Assembly (NCBI GenBank): GCA_035279405.1
Contig: DATEHU010000040.1
Coordinates: 1-64,000 of the forward strand
Reading direction: 5' to 3'
DNA: 64,000 bases
Source: Gammaproteobacteria bacterium
GTDB lineage: Bacteria > Pseudomonadota > Gammaproteobacteria > Natronospirales > REEB76
The position numbers were made by a program, and so were the translations under genes. Positions 1-6,878 of the stretch are shown here, piece after piece (position 1 is the first letter of the stretch; each line of letters opens with the position of its first letter). Under the pieces are notes generated by a model. The model saw nothing but the letters and a program-made list of their open reading frames with translations. It was not told the DNA's origin and ran no database searches.

Positions 1-404
1 TGCTTGATCGGCTCTTTGGCGCGGTCGAGCAGTCCGGTGAGTTCCAGAACCTCACGGATGCGGCTTTGGAGTTGAGTGCCGCGCAATCCTTGAGCGCCGC
101 CCCAATAGCTCAAGTTTTCGTGCGCGGACAAATCATCGTACAGCGCGATCTCTTGCGGCACGACGCCAATGCTGCGGCGGGCAGCCACTCCGTCGCGAAC
201 CACATCATGTCCCATCACACGAATATGACCGGCAGTTGGAGCAAGGAGGCTGGAAACGCATCCGATGGTGGTGGTCTTGCCGGCGCCGTTCGGCCCGAGC
301 AGCGCAGTGAACTCGCCTTCGCTTACCTCAAAGTCGATGCCTTTGAGGGCGACGACGCCGTTGCCATAGGTCTTGGTGAGGCCGTGAATACTGAGCGCTT
401 GCAT
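1..404 (-). CDS. ABC transporter ATP-binding protein, truncated by the window edge
   Basis: The first 134 codons of an ABC ATPase start at an ATG at 404 and run off the left edge. The Walker A motif GPNGAGKTT lies at about residues 37-45, followed by a Q-loop region reading GVVPQE. The N-terminus (SIHGLTKTYGNGVVALKGID) is typical of ABC-2 type exporters of the YadG/DrrA/NatA kind, which energise export of drugs, lipids or polysaccharide through a separate permease. The signature motif, Walker B and any permease gene lie outside the window, so the substrate is unknown. No clear Shine-Dalgarno precedes the ATG, and a hairpin plus T-tract sits just upstream. Confidence 0.88.
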   Translation of the reverse strand, partial: MQALSIHGLTKTYGNGVVALKGIDFEVSEGEFTALLGPNGAGKTTTIGCVSSLLAPTAGHIRVMGHDVVRDGVAARRSIGVVPQEIALYDDLSAHENLSYWGGAQGLRGTQLQSRIREVLELTGLLDRAKEPIK

Positions 405-416
405 GCCGGCTAACGT

Positions 417-461
417 AAAAAACCGCGGGAATCCGCGGCCTGATGGGGCGCAATCATAGCA
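417..461 (-). promoter_or_regulatory. Extended -10 promoter followed by a terminator-like leader hairpin
   Basis: On the minus strand TGC-TATGAT (461-453) is a near-perfect extended -10 element. About 15 nt downstream is a perfect CCGCGG-ATTC-CCGCGG hairpin (438-423) followed by six T (422-417), ending 12 nt before the ABC ATPase start codon. This looks like the ABC gene promoter with an intrinsic terminator or attenuator in its leader. No -35 box is obvious. Confidence 0.45.
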
Positions 462-563
462 TGTGACCCTTCAGTTGGATGAGGCGTCCGGCCGAACTGA
501 GCGCCCGTTACGACATTAGCTGGCTCGCTATTCTGTGGCATAGTGCCGCATGCGGGGGAAGAC

Positions 564-1055
564 ATGAATTTGCGCGAGCTTAAGCTGTCGCGATTGGTCA
601 TTGCGCTCCTGAGCGAGGGCATGACGCCGCACAAGATTGCCTTGACGTTGGCACTGGGCGTGATGCTCGGCGCGACTCCGGTGCTCGGCACCACGACGAT
701 TCTGTGTGCGCTGGTCGCCGTGGTGTTCCGCCTCAATCTGCCGCTGATCCAGGCGGTGAATTTTCTGGCCTATCCATTGCAACTGCTGTTGCTGATTCCC
801 TTCATGCAGGCAGGACAGTGGATTTTCCATCAGCCGCCGCTGCCGTTCACCCGCAGCCAGTTGCTGGAGCTGCTGCATTCCGGATTTCGGCACGCGCTCG
901 AACAGCTCTGGCTCTACAGCCTGCACGGCGTGGTGGCGTGGCTGCTTCTGGGCGGCGCCGGCGCCGCGCTGATTTATCTGATTCTGCGTCCGCTGCTCGG
1001 CTATACGCTGGCGCGCCGGAGCGCAGGCAACAAACCTGCGGTCAATGGACCGTGA
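564..1055 (+). CDS. DUF2062 family inner-membrane protein
   Basis: This 163-residue membrane protein starts at ATG 564, preceded by GGGGGAAG at 554-561. An in-frame GTG at 543 is less likely. The conserved DUF2062 core is visible: an N-terminal MTPHKIALTLALG stretch, a GATPVLGTTTILC segment, then RLNLPLIQAVN and YPLQ. Hydrophobic helices fall near residues 30-50, 60-90 and 125-150. The function of the family is unknown. The last 14 bases overlap the convergent DUF192 gene. The gene is divergent from the ABC ATPase. Confidence 0.85.
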   Translation: MNLRELKLSRLVIALLSEGMTPHKIALTLALGVMLGATPVLGTTTILCALVAVVFRLNLPLIQAVNFLAYPLQLLLLIPFMQAGQWIFHQPPLPFTRSQLLELLHSGFRHALEQLWLYSLHGVVAWLLLGGAGAALIYLILRPLLGYTLARRSAGNKPAVNGP

Positions 1056-1488
1056 ACCGATTGCCGGACTTGAGGCCCAGCTTCGCGGCCATGCCGGCAT
1101 TGAGTTCCAGCACGTATTGAGCCGGCGCGGTGCTGGCGTAAGTGGAACAGGGATCAGCCTTGCAGGGCGGGGTGTCGGCCGACACGTTGATGAGCCGCTT
1201 GTGGGCATCGAAGAAAATGATGTCGAGCGGGATCAGCGTATTCTTCATCCAGAAGTAGCGCGTCTGCACGTCGGGGAATATAAACAGCATGCCGTGATTC
1301 GCCGCCATGTGTGTGCGGAACATGAGGCCGTGCTCCCACTGCGGCGGCGTGGTCGCGATTTCAACCGTGAAGTGATGGCCAGCAAGCGCCAAGCGTTCGG
1401 TTGCCGGTGTGGCCGCCACGGTATATGTGGCCTGCAGCAGCAGGACCGACAACAGTGTCAGGGCAAAAATGACTTTGCTTTTGTTCAT
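1042..1488 (-). CDS. DUF192 family exported protein
   Basis: This 148-residue protein has an N-terminal signal peptide (cleavage probably after about residue 25, at the TVAATPA region), followed by one DUF192 domain. Family hallmarks are HGMLFIFP and FWMKNTLIPLDIIFFD at about residues 65-92, and a C-terminal YVLELNAG. DUF192 proteins are small beta-barrel periplasmic proteins without an assigned activity. It overlaps the 3' end of the DUF2062 gene by 14 bp and lies 18 bp downstream of the lipase-like gene, so the two may be cotranscribed. Confidence 0.87.
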   Translation of the reverse strand: MNKSKVIFALTLLSVLLLQATYTVAATPATERLALAGHHFTVEIATTPPQWEHGLMFRTHMAANHGMLFIFPDVQTRYFWMKNTLIPLDIIFFDAHKRLINVSADTPPCKADPCSTYASTAPAQYVLELNAGMAAKLGLKSGNRFTVH

Positions 1489-1506
1489 GACCGCAACTCC
1501 AAATAA

Positions 1507-3009
1507 TCAAGTTATGGGCTTGCCCGGCGGCTGCTTGGTGAAATCTTCAGGCGAGGGGTTCTGGGTCAGGCGATAGACTCCCTCGCGCACGATACGGCGC
1601 ATGACGATGTCCACTATGGTGGTCTGGTTGGGCTTGATGAAATTCGCGAGATTCTCCGCGGACGCCGTGAGCGTGGCGGGCTGATACAACACGAAACCTT
1701 CCTGCGGATAGGGAATCACGTGCAGGCCCAGGCTCTCGCAGGGCCGTAGGGTGGGACGCAATTGTTTGTCTTTATAGGTCACCGCCGGGCTTCCCTGCAT
1801 GCGCGCGTAATTGAGGTAATAGGTCAGCGTGCCTGGATCCAGATGATTGCGTTGCCGGGCGATGAAAAATCCCGGCGGCAGGCTGTTGGGATTGCCGTCC
1901 TTGCCGGTAAGCAGCAAGTCGAAATCCTTGAGTGCATTACCCTGATCGTCGCGCACCCGGAACACCAGCATGCTGCAGGGGTCCACGATTACCTGGTGAT
2001 CGAACGGGCCGATGACGCTGCGGTCTTCCACCTGTTCGCGCTGCTGCACTTCCGCGGTTTGCACACGGAAGGCGTCGAACAGTGAGGCGTAATCCTTGCG
2101 ACTCGCGACGCGCAAACACTGCAGAATGGCGTCCACGGTGGCGTTGGGCGTGACGTCCGCGGGAATGCTGCGCATGATGCCCATGCGCAGGTCCGAATGG
2201 CACACGCCTGGAATCACGGCTAGCGGCACCGCCGGCGATACTGCCGGCGCATCGGGAACGAGCCGCGGCGCGCTGAAGCCGAGTTTCGATTTCTGGTCGG
2301 GCACGGGCGCCATCTGCTCGAGGCGCACATGCGTGTAGTTCAGGTTGGCCGCAGCCACGCGGATCACGCCGTCGGAGCCCATCTCCGCGGTGTAGCTGTT
2401 GATGAAATCGTATAGCTTGGGATCGTGCGACTGGCCGGCGAGCACAAACGGGAAAAATCCCTGCGGGCCGATGTAAGCCGCACCCTGCTGCAGCCATTCG
2501 AGATTGAGCGCCAGGCTTTGGGCGCTGCCGAGTTCCAGCCAGTCGAGCACGCCGGTGCCCACGTCCACGCCTTCGAACCAGGCTTTGAGGCGCGAGAGCT
2601 TCGACAGGCCGAGCTGCACCAGCGCCGAGCCGAAATTTGCCGGTGCCAGCATGATGAGATGGCTGAGCGGCGGTTTGCGCTCGCCGCGGCCGATGTAGAA
2701 GTGCTGCAACCAGGCGCGGACGACGGGCGCGCCGGTCGAGTGCGTGATGCACACGAAGCGCTGTTTGTGCTTGAGCGCGTCACCCAGCTCGCGCACGAGC
2801 GCTGCCTGCAAGGCGCGCGCGATGTCGGGGATGGTGACTTCGTTGTGGAAGCTGATGTATTCCGACAGCCAGATCTGGCGCACGTCTAGTTCCAGATCGG
2901 GACTGTGCCGGGCTTCCAGCTTCAGGCGTTCCGGCAACCCGCCGTAAGTGTCGGTATTGCGCACGCTCCAGCCGTGCACCAGGACCACTGTACGTTTTTG
3001 TCGCGCCAT
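1507..3009 (-). CDS. Alpha/beta-hydrolase, lipase/phospholipase-like
   Basis: This 500-residue cytoplasmic-looking protein has no signal peptide. It opens with the oxyanion strand VVLVHGWS (residues 8-15), and the nucleophile elbow reads ITHSTGAPVVR near residue 93, so the first Gly of GxSxG is replaced by Thr. A Cys-His-Ser-Asp stretch near residue 270 (GVCHSDLRMG) is a plausible catalytic His region. The C-terminal 170 residues are probably a separate beta-rich domain. The organisation resembles bacterial triacylglycerol lipases and phospholipases; substrate and partner are not evident. The start ATG is followed by a good family N-terminus. Confidence 0.68.
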   Translation of the reverse strand: MARQKRTVVLVHGWSVRNTDTYGGLPERLKLEARHSPDLELDVRQIWLSEYISFHNEVTIPDIARALQAALVRELGDALKHKQRFVCITHSTGAPVVRAWLQHFYIGRGERKPPLSHLIMLAPANFGSALVQLGLSKLSRLKAWFEGVDVGTGVLDWLELGSAQSLALNLEWLQQGAAYIGPQGFFPFVLAGQSHDPKLYDFINSYTAEMGSDGVIRVAAANLNYTHVRLEQMAPVPDQKSKLGFSAPRLVPDAPAVSPAVPLAVIPGVCHSDLRMGIMRSIPADVTPNATVDAILQCLRVASRKDYASLFDAFRVQTAEVQQREQVEDRSVIGPFDHQVIVDPCSMLVFRVRDDQGNALKDFDLLLTGKDGNPNSLPPGFFIARQRNHLDPGTLTYYLNYARMQGSPAVTYKDKQLRPTLRPCESLGLHVIPYPQEGFVLYQPATLTASAENLANFIKPNQTTIVDIVMRRIVREGVYRLTQNPSPEDFTKQPPGKPIT

Positions 3010-3104
3010 GCCAACTCCCCGTCTTCCATGCGCAGGTTAAATTGCGGGTCTGTGCCCATATTAACCCGTGCGTCCGGCACCCAGGGCGGCCGTCACGGGC
3101 GCGG

Positions 3105-3113
3105 TGCTATGAT
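3105..3113 (+). promoter_or_regulatory. Extended -10 promoter of the lemA operon
   Basis: TGC-TATGAT followed by TGCGC is an extended -10 element 40 bases before the lemA start codon. It has the same core as the element in front of the ABC ATPase gene. No good -35 is visible. Confidence 0.4.
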
Positions 3114-3152
3114 TGCGCGCAATTCCAGCGCTTTGGATTGAGAGGCCTTGCC

Positions 3153-3767
3153 ATGTTGAGTCATCCCGTACGCAAGTTGACCGCCTTGGCGGCTGTGTTT
3201 AGTTGTACGCTGCTGCTGGCCGGTTGCGGCATCAATGCCATTCCGGCCCAGAAGCAGGGCGTGGAGGCCGCCTGGAGCCAGGTGCTGAACGAATACCAGC
3301 GGCGCACCGATCTGATTCCCAACCTCGTGGCCACCGTGAAAGCCTATGCGGCGCACGAATCGAGCACGCTGGAAGCGGTCACCGATGCGCGCGCCAAGGT
3401 CACGCAGACGCAGATTCCCGCCAACATCCTCACCAATCCGCAGGCCTTCCACCAGTTCGAGCAGAACCAGGCGACGCTGAGCGGTGCGCTCTCGCGCCTC
3501 ATGGTGGTCACGGAAAATTACCCGAACCTCAAGGCCAACCAGAACTTCCTGGTGTTGCAGGCGCAGCTCGAAGGCACGGAGAACCGCATCGCGGTGGCGC
3601 GGCGCGATTACATCCTGGCGGTGCAGCAGTACGACACTACGCTCACCACCATACCCGGACGCTGGTACCACTCGATGTTCTACAGCACCTACCAGCCGGT
3701 GCAGAACTTCACGATCTCGGAGCAGGCGCAGCAGGCGCCCAAGGTCAACTTCTCCGGCACGCCGTAA
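3153..3767 (+). CDS. lemA: LemA family lipoprotein
   Basis: This 204-residue protein starts at ATG 3153 behind AGAGG. The signal sequence ends in a lipobox (LLLAGC, Cys near residue 23), so the protein is probably lipidated. The mature part carries the LemA signature: EAAWSQVLNEYQRRTDLIPNL, alternating alpha-helical segments, and YPNLKANQNF in the middle. Family function is uncertain; LemA proteins are alpha-helical envelope proteins commonly encoded beside TPM-domain proteins, exactly as here. It is the first gene of a three-gene operon with the two TPM genes that follow. Confidence 0.92.
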   Translation: MLSHPVRKLTALAAVFSCTLLLAGCGINAIPAQKQGVEAAWSQVLNEYQRRTDLIPNLVATVKAYAAHESSTLEAVTDARAKVTQTQIPANILTNPQAFHQFEQNQATLSGALSRLMVVTENYPNLKANQNFLVLQAQLEGTENRIAVARRDYILAVQQYDTTLTTIPGRWYHSMFYSTYQPVQNFTISEQAQQAPKVNFSGTP

Positions 3768-3773
3768 ATTAAG

Positions 3774-3801
3774 TGAGGGGTGAGGAGTGAGGCGTGAGGG
3801 G
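3774..3801 (+). repeat. Heptamer repeat TGAGGNG, four units
   Basis: Four perfect-length heptamers (TGAGGGG, TGAGGAG, TGAGGCG, TGAGGGG) fill the gap between lemA and the next gene. The downstream GTG start codon (3794) lies inside the repeat, and the second unit supplies the AGGAG Shine-Dalgarno core. The same unit occurs in polA (54607-54634) and at the end of speA. Confidence 0.8.
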
Positions 3802-4633
3802 TAAACCGGGAGCATTCAAGCCTGCAACGCATGGCTTGGCCGCGCTGCTGATGGTGCTGGCTGGGTCATGCGCGACGCCCGTATTCGCGGCGAGCAATCC
3901 TCTCAATGCCGGCATGCCGCCGTTCCCGCCGTTGAGCGGTCCGGTGGTGGACACGGCGCACCTGTTGTCACCTGCGGTCTTCAATTCACTCTCACAGCAG
4001 CTCGCGGGCTACGCGCAGAGCACTGGCACCCAGCTGGTGGTGGTGACGGTGCCGACGCTCAACGGCTATCCCATCGAATACTGGGGTTATCAGCTCGGCC
4101 GTCACTGGGGCATTGGTGAGAAGGGCAAGAACACCGGCGCGCTGCTGATCGTGGACGTGGGCGAGAAGCAGATGCGCATCGAGGTGGGTTACGGCCTCGA
4201 AGGTACGCTCACCGACGCGCAGAGTTTCGAGATCATCCACAACATCATCGCGCCGCGTTTCCAGCAGGGCGATTATTCAGGCGGCATTACGGCAGGTGTG
4301 CAGGCGATTCTCGGCGTGCTTGGCCACAAGCAGCAGGCTGTGCAACAGCAGCAGGTGCGCAATCGTTCGGGTACCGGCTTGCTGCTTTTGTTGATCATTG
4401 CGTTTGCACTCATTCCGCTGATCCGCGCGATTTTCTACCGCGGTGGCGGCGGGCCGGGCGCTCCCGGCATGCACGGCAGCGGCATGGGCTGGCTCGGCTG
4501 GATGGCCTTGGGCATGCTGGGCGGGAGTCTCGGACGCGGCGGATTTGGTGGCGGCTTCGGAGGCGGGGGCTTTGGCGGATTTTCCGGCGGCGGCGGCTCG
4601 TTCGGCGGCGGCGGCGCTTCTGGAGGATGGTAG
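3794..4633 (+). CDS. TPM-domain (YgcG-type) membrane protein
   Basis: This 279-residue protein starts with GTG 3794 inside a heptamer repeat. An N-terminal hydrophobic signal (about residues 14-33) precedes the TPM domain (residues 50-170; VVDTAHLLSP, GTQLVVVTVPTL, NTGALLIVDVGEKQMRIEVG, GYGLEGTLTD). A transmembrane helix follows near residues 195-212, and a Gly/Phe-rich tail ending GGGGASGGW. This is the canonical YgcG architecture; TPM domains are implicated in envelope or photosystem maintenance and, in some cases, phosphatase activity. The LemA partner is immediately upstream. Confidence 0.9.
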   Translation: MRGKPGAFKPATHGLAALLMVLAGSCATPVFAASNPLNAGMPPFPPLSGPVVDTAHLLSPAVFNSLSQQLAGYAQSTGTQLVVVTVPTLNGYPIEYWGYQLGRHWGIGEKGKNTGALLIVDVGEKQMRIEVGYGLEGTLTDAQSFEIIHNIIAPRFQQGDYSGGITAGVQAILGVLGHKQQAVQQQQVRNRSGTGLLLLLIIAFALIPLIRAIFYRGGGGPGAPGMHGSGMGWLGWMALGMLGGSLGRGGFGGGFGGGGFGGFSGGGGSFGGGGASGGW

Positions 4634-4646
4634 GAAGAAGTACCGC

Positions 4647-4718
4647 GTGCTGTGTGCTGGGTGCTGCGTCGGAGACCGACCCTCTTTTCCGCAGCACGCA
4701 GCACTTAGCACGTAGCAC
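4647..4718. repeat. Long imperfect hairpin made of GTGCTGN heptamers
   Basis: The left arm (4647-4668) consists of GTGCTG units with 7-base periodicity. The right arm (4690-4718) is the matching CAGCAC-rich complement. Together they form a stem of more than 20 bp with a few bulges. It sits between the two TPM genes and could act as a processing or partial termination signal. Confidence 0.7.
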
Positions 4719-4776
4719 AAAAAACGTAGAACCCCGCACCCAAGTGTTCAAGCGGGGAGCAAAGAAGCAACGAGGC

Positions 4777-5403
4777 ATGGACATGATCGAGTTTTCTGAC
4801 TCCGACAAAGCCCGCATTACCGCCGCCATTCATACGGCGGAGAAAAACACCAGCGGCGAATTCGTGGCGGTGGTAGCGCGCATCAGCGACCACTATGTGT
4901 TTCTGCCGCTGCTGTGGGCCGCGATGGCCGCGCTGATTCTGCCGGGCATCCTGTATCTGGTTTCCGCGCCGCTCGCCTGGATACACATCTATCAGATCCA
5001 GTTATTGTTGTTCGTCGTGTTGGCACTGCTGTTTTTGTTCGCGCCGGAACTGCACCTGCGCCTGGTGCCGCGCTGGGTGAAGCACTCACGCGCCCGCCGC
5101 CTTGCGCACGCCCAATTCTATGAACAGGGCGTGCACATGACGCGTGAGCACTCAGGCGTGCTGTTCTTCGTGTCGCTGGCGGAGCATTACGTGGAAATCG
5201 TGGCGGACAAGGGCATCCACGAAAAAATCGGCGCAGCGCACTGGCGGGGCATCGTCCAGGCGTTCGTGACAGATGTGAAGGCCGGACGCGTGGTGGACGG
5301 CTTCGTGGCTGCAATCGGCGCCTGCGGCACCGCCATGGCCAAGCACTACCCGCCCGAGCCCGGTAATCCCGAGGAACTGTCCGACGGCTTGATAGAGATT
5401 TGA
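4777..5403 (+). CDS. TPM-domain integral membrane protein
   Basis: This 208-residue protein is read from ATG 4777 (CGAGG at 4771); an ATG at 4783 is possible. The TPM domain is split by two transmembrane helices (about residues 43-62 and 70-92). The N-terminal part has a SGEFVAVVARISDHYVF motif; the C-terminal part has HSGVLFFVSLAEHYVEIVADKGIHEKI. It ends in the family tail HYPPEPGNPEELSDGLIEI. It is the third gene of the lemA-TPM-TPM operon. Its last 19 codons reappear at 6732-6788, synonymously diverged, after an AT-rich insertion. Confidence 0.88.
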   Translation: MDMIEFSDSDKARITAAIHTAEKNTSGEFVAVVARISDHYVFLPLLWAAMAALILPGILYLVSAPLAWIHIYQIQLLLFVVLALLFLFAPELHLRLVPRWVKHSRARRLAHAQFYEQGVHMTREHSGVLFFVSLAEHYVEIVADKGIHEKIGAAHWRGIVQAFVTDVKAGRVVDGFVAAIGACGTAMAKHYPPEPGNPEELSDGLIEI

Positions 5404-5539
5404 AAAGCGAGATGGGCGTGTGTATTTGAGCGATTCCACCATTGACAACCACTATAGGGGGGCGGGGAATATTCGGTTAACTGCGAAGTAACTGAACATT
5501 GCAGGATTTCCTCCACCCTTAATTTTGAGGAGCATTCAC

Positions 5540-5741
5540 ATGAAGAAATTATTGTCTGCCTCTTTTGGGGTTGTCAGCCGCAGCCGTGTCGGCTAACGTC
5601 GGGTATAGTCAATTATCGGTTTGGAATCGCATTGAAAATGCTGTTCTTCAATTCTTCGGCTTTAACCATGTACAGCCCAATAATGGCGGCATAACAAACT
5701 GCCCAGATCAAAAAGCACCTACCTGCACCTCAACGCCCTGA
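5540..5741 (+). pseudogene. Small secreted peptide with a +1 frameshift in the signal sequence
   Basis: A good Shine-Dalgarno (TTGAGGAG, 5525-5532) precedes ATG 5540. As written, translation stops after 18 codons. Removing one base from the TTTTGGGG run (5563-5570) gives a 66-residue product with a textbook signal peptide (MKKLLSASFGLSAAAVSA, cleavage before NVGYS) and a mature part of about 48 residues with two Cys (TNC, TCT) and aromatic residues (SVWNRIENAVLQFFGFN). It is either a recent frameshift mutation, a sequencing error in the homopolymer, or slippage-controlled expression. I do not recognise the family. A terminator follows. Confidence 0.6.
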
Positions 5742-5773
5742 GGCTTGGAGTCATTGGTATGATTTGAAACCAA

Positions 5774-5803
5774 CCCGCCTAGGCTTTGCTTAGGCGGGCT
5801 TTC
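5774..5803 (+). terminator. Rho-independent terminator after the small secreted peptide
   Basis: CCCGCCTA (5774-5781) pairs with TAGGCGGG (5791-5798). Two further inner pairs are possible, and CTTTC follows. It lies 33 bases after the peptide stop codon. Confidence 0.7.
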
Positions 5804-5833
5804 ATATCGAGATCGGATCAGCGTTGACGGGAT

Positions 5834-6706
5834 ATGATTGTGACCTTTATCTGCAAACACGGCAAACGACCGATATCTTATTTTCTTATTCTAACGGCGT
5901 ACTTCGCTCAAGCCGGCATTCTTGCAGCACATGCGGAGTCAATTGACACTACAATCAACCATTACATCTCCACAGGTAAACAGTTTTCTGAGCAATTGAT
6001 ACAAGCGCAGAGCAAACAACAGACGTTGATGGGGGAAAAAAAACAGCTCGATGCTGAAAACGCTCGGCTATCGAAAGATCAAGATGAGTATGCGAAGCGT
6101 TTAAAGCGACATGACAAACAGACTAACGAGCACAAGCGTGAGCTTGAGACGGTGCGCAAACAATGTAACCAATACGGAGGACCCAACCGTCTGGAGCAAT
6201 TGGCGAAAAATGCGGATTCCGCTGCATTGTCGTCAGGCTGCAGTGGTTTTTGTAACAACGGCAGCATGATTACCAATTCTGCGCAAGCTCCCGGTTATGT
6301 ACGCCACTGCAATGCCAAAATTGCCGCCTCTAACGAAAAAACGTTGCAGGATCTCAGAGACACCGCTTCGCTTCTCGAAAAGAATGCGCAGCTTGCGGCA
6401 CGAACTCTCAATCTCAATTCCAAAATTTTTAGCTGGAATCAAAGCGAAGCACAGACAGTAAACTTAATCAACGACATTTATGTCAAGCTGAATGCCTGGC
6501 AGCAGGAGGTGGAGGCCTTTATGCAATCATCCGAATTCCAAAGAGAGATTGTCCAGGCCAATGCCTCAAATATCTGTACGACTCCTGAAATATCCGGTTC
6601 CCCTGAACAAAAGTCCAGGCGAATCAGCGCTTTTATTTTTGGCTGCTTGGAAACCGTGGGAAATTCGCGCGATCATTACTACAAGCACCAAAGACAGAAC
6701 TCATAG
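5834..6706 (+). CDS. Secreted coiled-coil protein of unknown function
   Basis: This 290-residue protein has an N-terminal signal sequence (hydrophobic residues 14-34, cleavage near AAHA-ES). A long charged heptad-like region follows (about residues 50-115, rich in Gln, Lys and Glu, e.g. KKQLDAENARLSKDQDEYAK). The centre is Cys-rich (KQC, SSGCSGFC, RHC) and a second helical region extends to the C-terminus, with two more Cys. The Cys content suggests disulfides in the periplasm or outside. Base composition and codons are clearly AT-richer than the neighbours, which suggests acquisition by transfer together with the small peptide upstream. I do not recognise the family. Confidence 0.75.
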   Translation: MIVTFICKHGKRPISYFLILTAYFAQAGILAAHAESIDTTINHYISTGKQFSEQLIQAQSKQQTLMGEKKQLDAENARLSKDQDEYAKRLKRHDKQTNEHKRELETVRKQCNQYGGPNRLEQLAKNADSAALSSGCSGFCNNGSMITNSAQAPGYVRHCNAKIAASNEKTLQDLRDTASLLEKNAQLAARTLNLNSKIFSWNQSEAQTVNLINDIYVKLNAWQQEVEAFMQSSEFQREIVQANASNICTTPEISGSPEQKSRRISAFIFGCLETVGNSRDHYYKHQRQNS

Positions 6707-6728
6707 GCTCACTGCGGCTGTAATCAGG

Positions 6729-6788
6729 CACTATCCGCCCGAACCCGGTAATCCCGAGGAACTGTCTGACGGTCTGATCGAGATTTAG
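6729..6788 (+). pseudogene. Duplicate 3' end of a TPM-domain gene
   Basis: The frame at 6732-6788 encodes HYPPEPGNPEELSDGLIEI and a stop, identical in protein to the end of the TPM gene at 5347-5403. Six codons differ, all synonymously (Tyr, Glu, Ser, Gly, Leu, Ile). About ten residues upstream (LTAAVIR) still resemble the intact gene (FVAAIG...AK) weakly. No start or TPM domain precedes it, so it is a gene remnant that marks the right border of the AT-rich insertion. Confidence 0.8.
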
Positions 6789-6802
6789 GTCTTTATTCCA
6801 AC

Positions 6803-6866
6803 TGTAGGAGCGGCTTTCAGCCGCGATCTTGTGCCCGAATCGCGGCGAATATCGCCACTCCCACAA
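6803..6866. repeat. REP/BIME-type palindromic repeat pair
   Basis: TGTAGGAGCGGCTTTCAGCC continues with GCGAT (6803-6827). It is followed in opposite orientation by a related unit beginning AATCGCGGCGAATATCGCC (6839-6866) and ending ACTCCCACAA. This is the common gammaproteobacterial GTAGGAGCGGC REP class. A related unit lies at 40518-40546. Confidence 0.75.
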
Positions 6867-6878
6867 TCTCAGGCCTGA

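Noticed and set aside
543-563. GTG start for the DUF2062 gene
   Set aside because: The ATG at 564 has a proper GGGGGAAG ribosome site; the GTG has none.
5540-5741. Programmed frameshifting as the firm explanation for the secreted peptide
   Set aside because: TTTTGGGG is not a typical slippery heptamer, and no stimulatory structure is evident. A mutation or sequencing error is simpler, so it is reported as a frameshift only.
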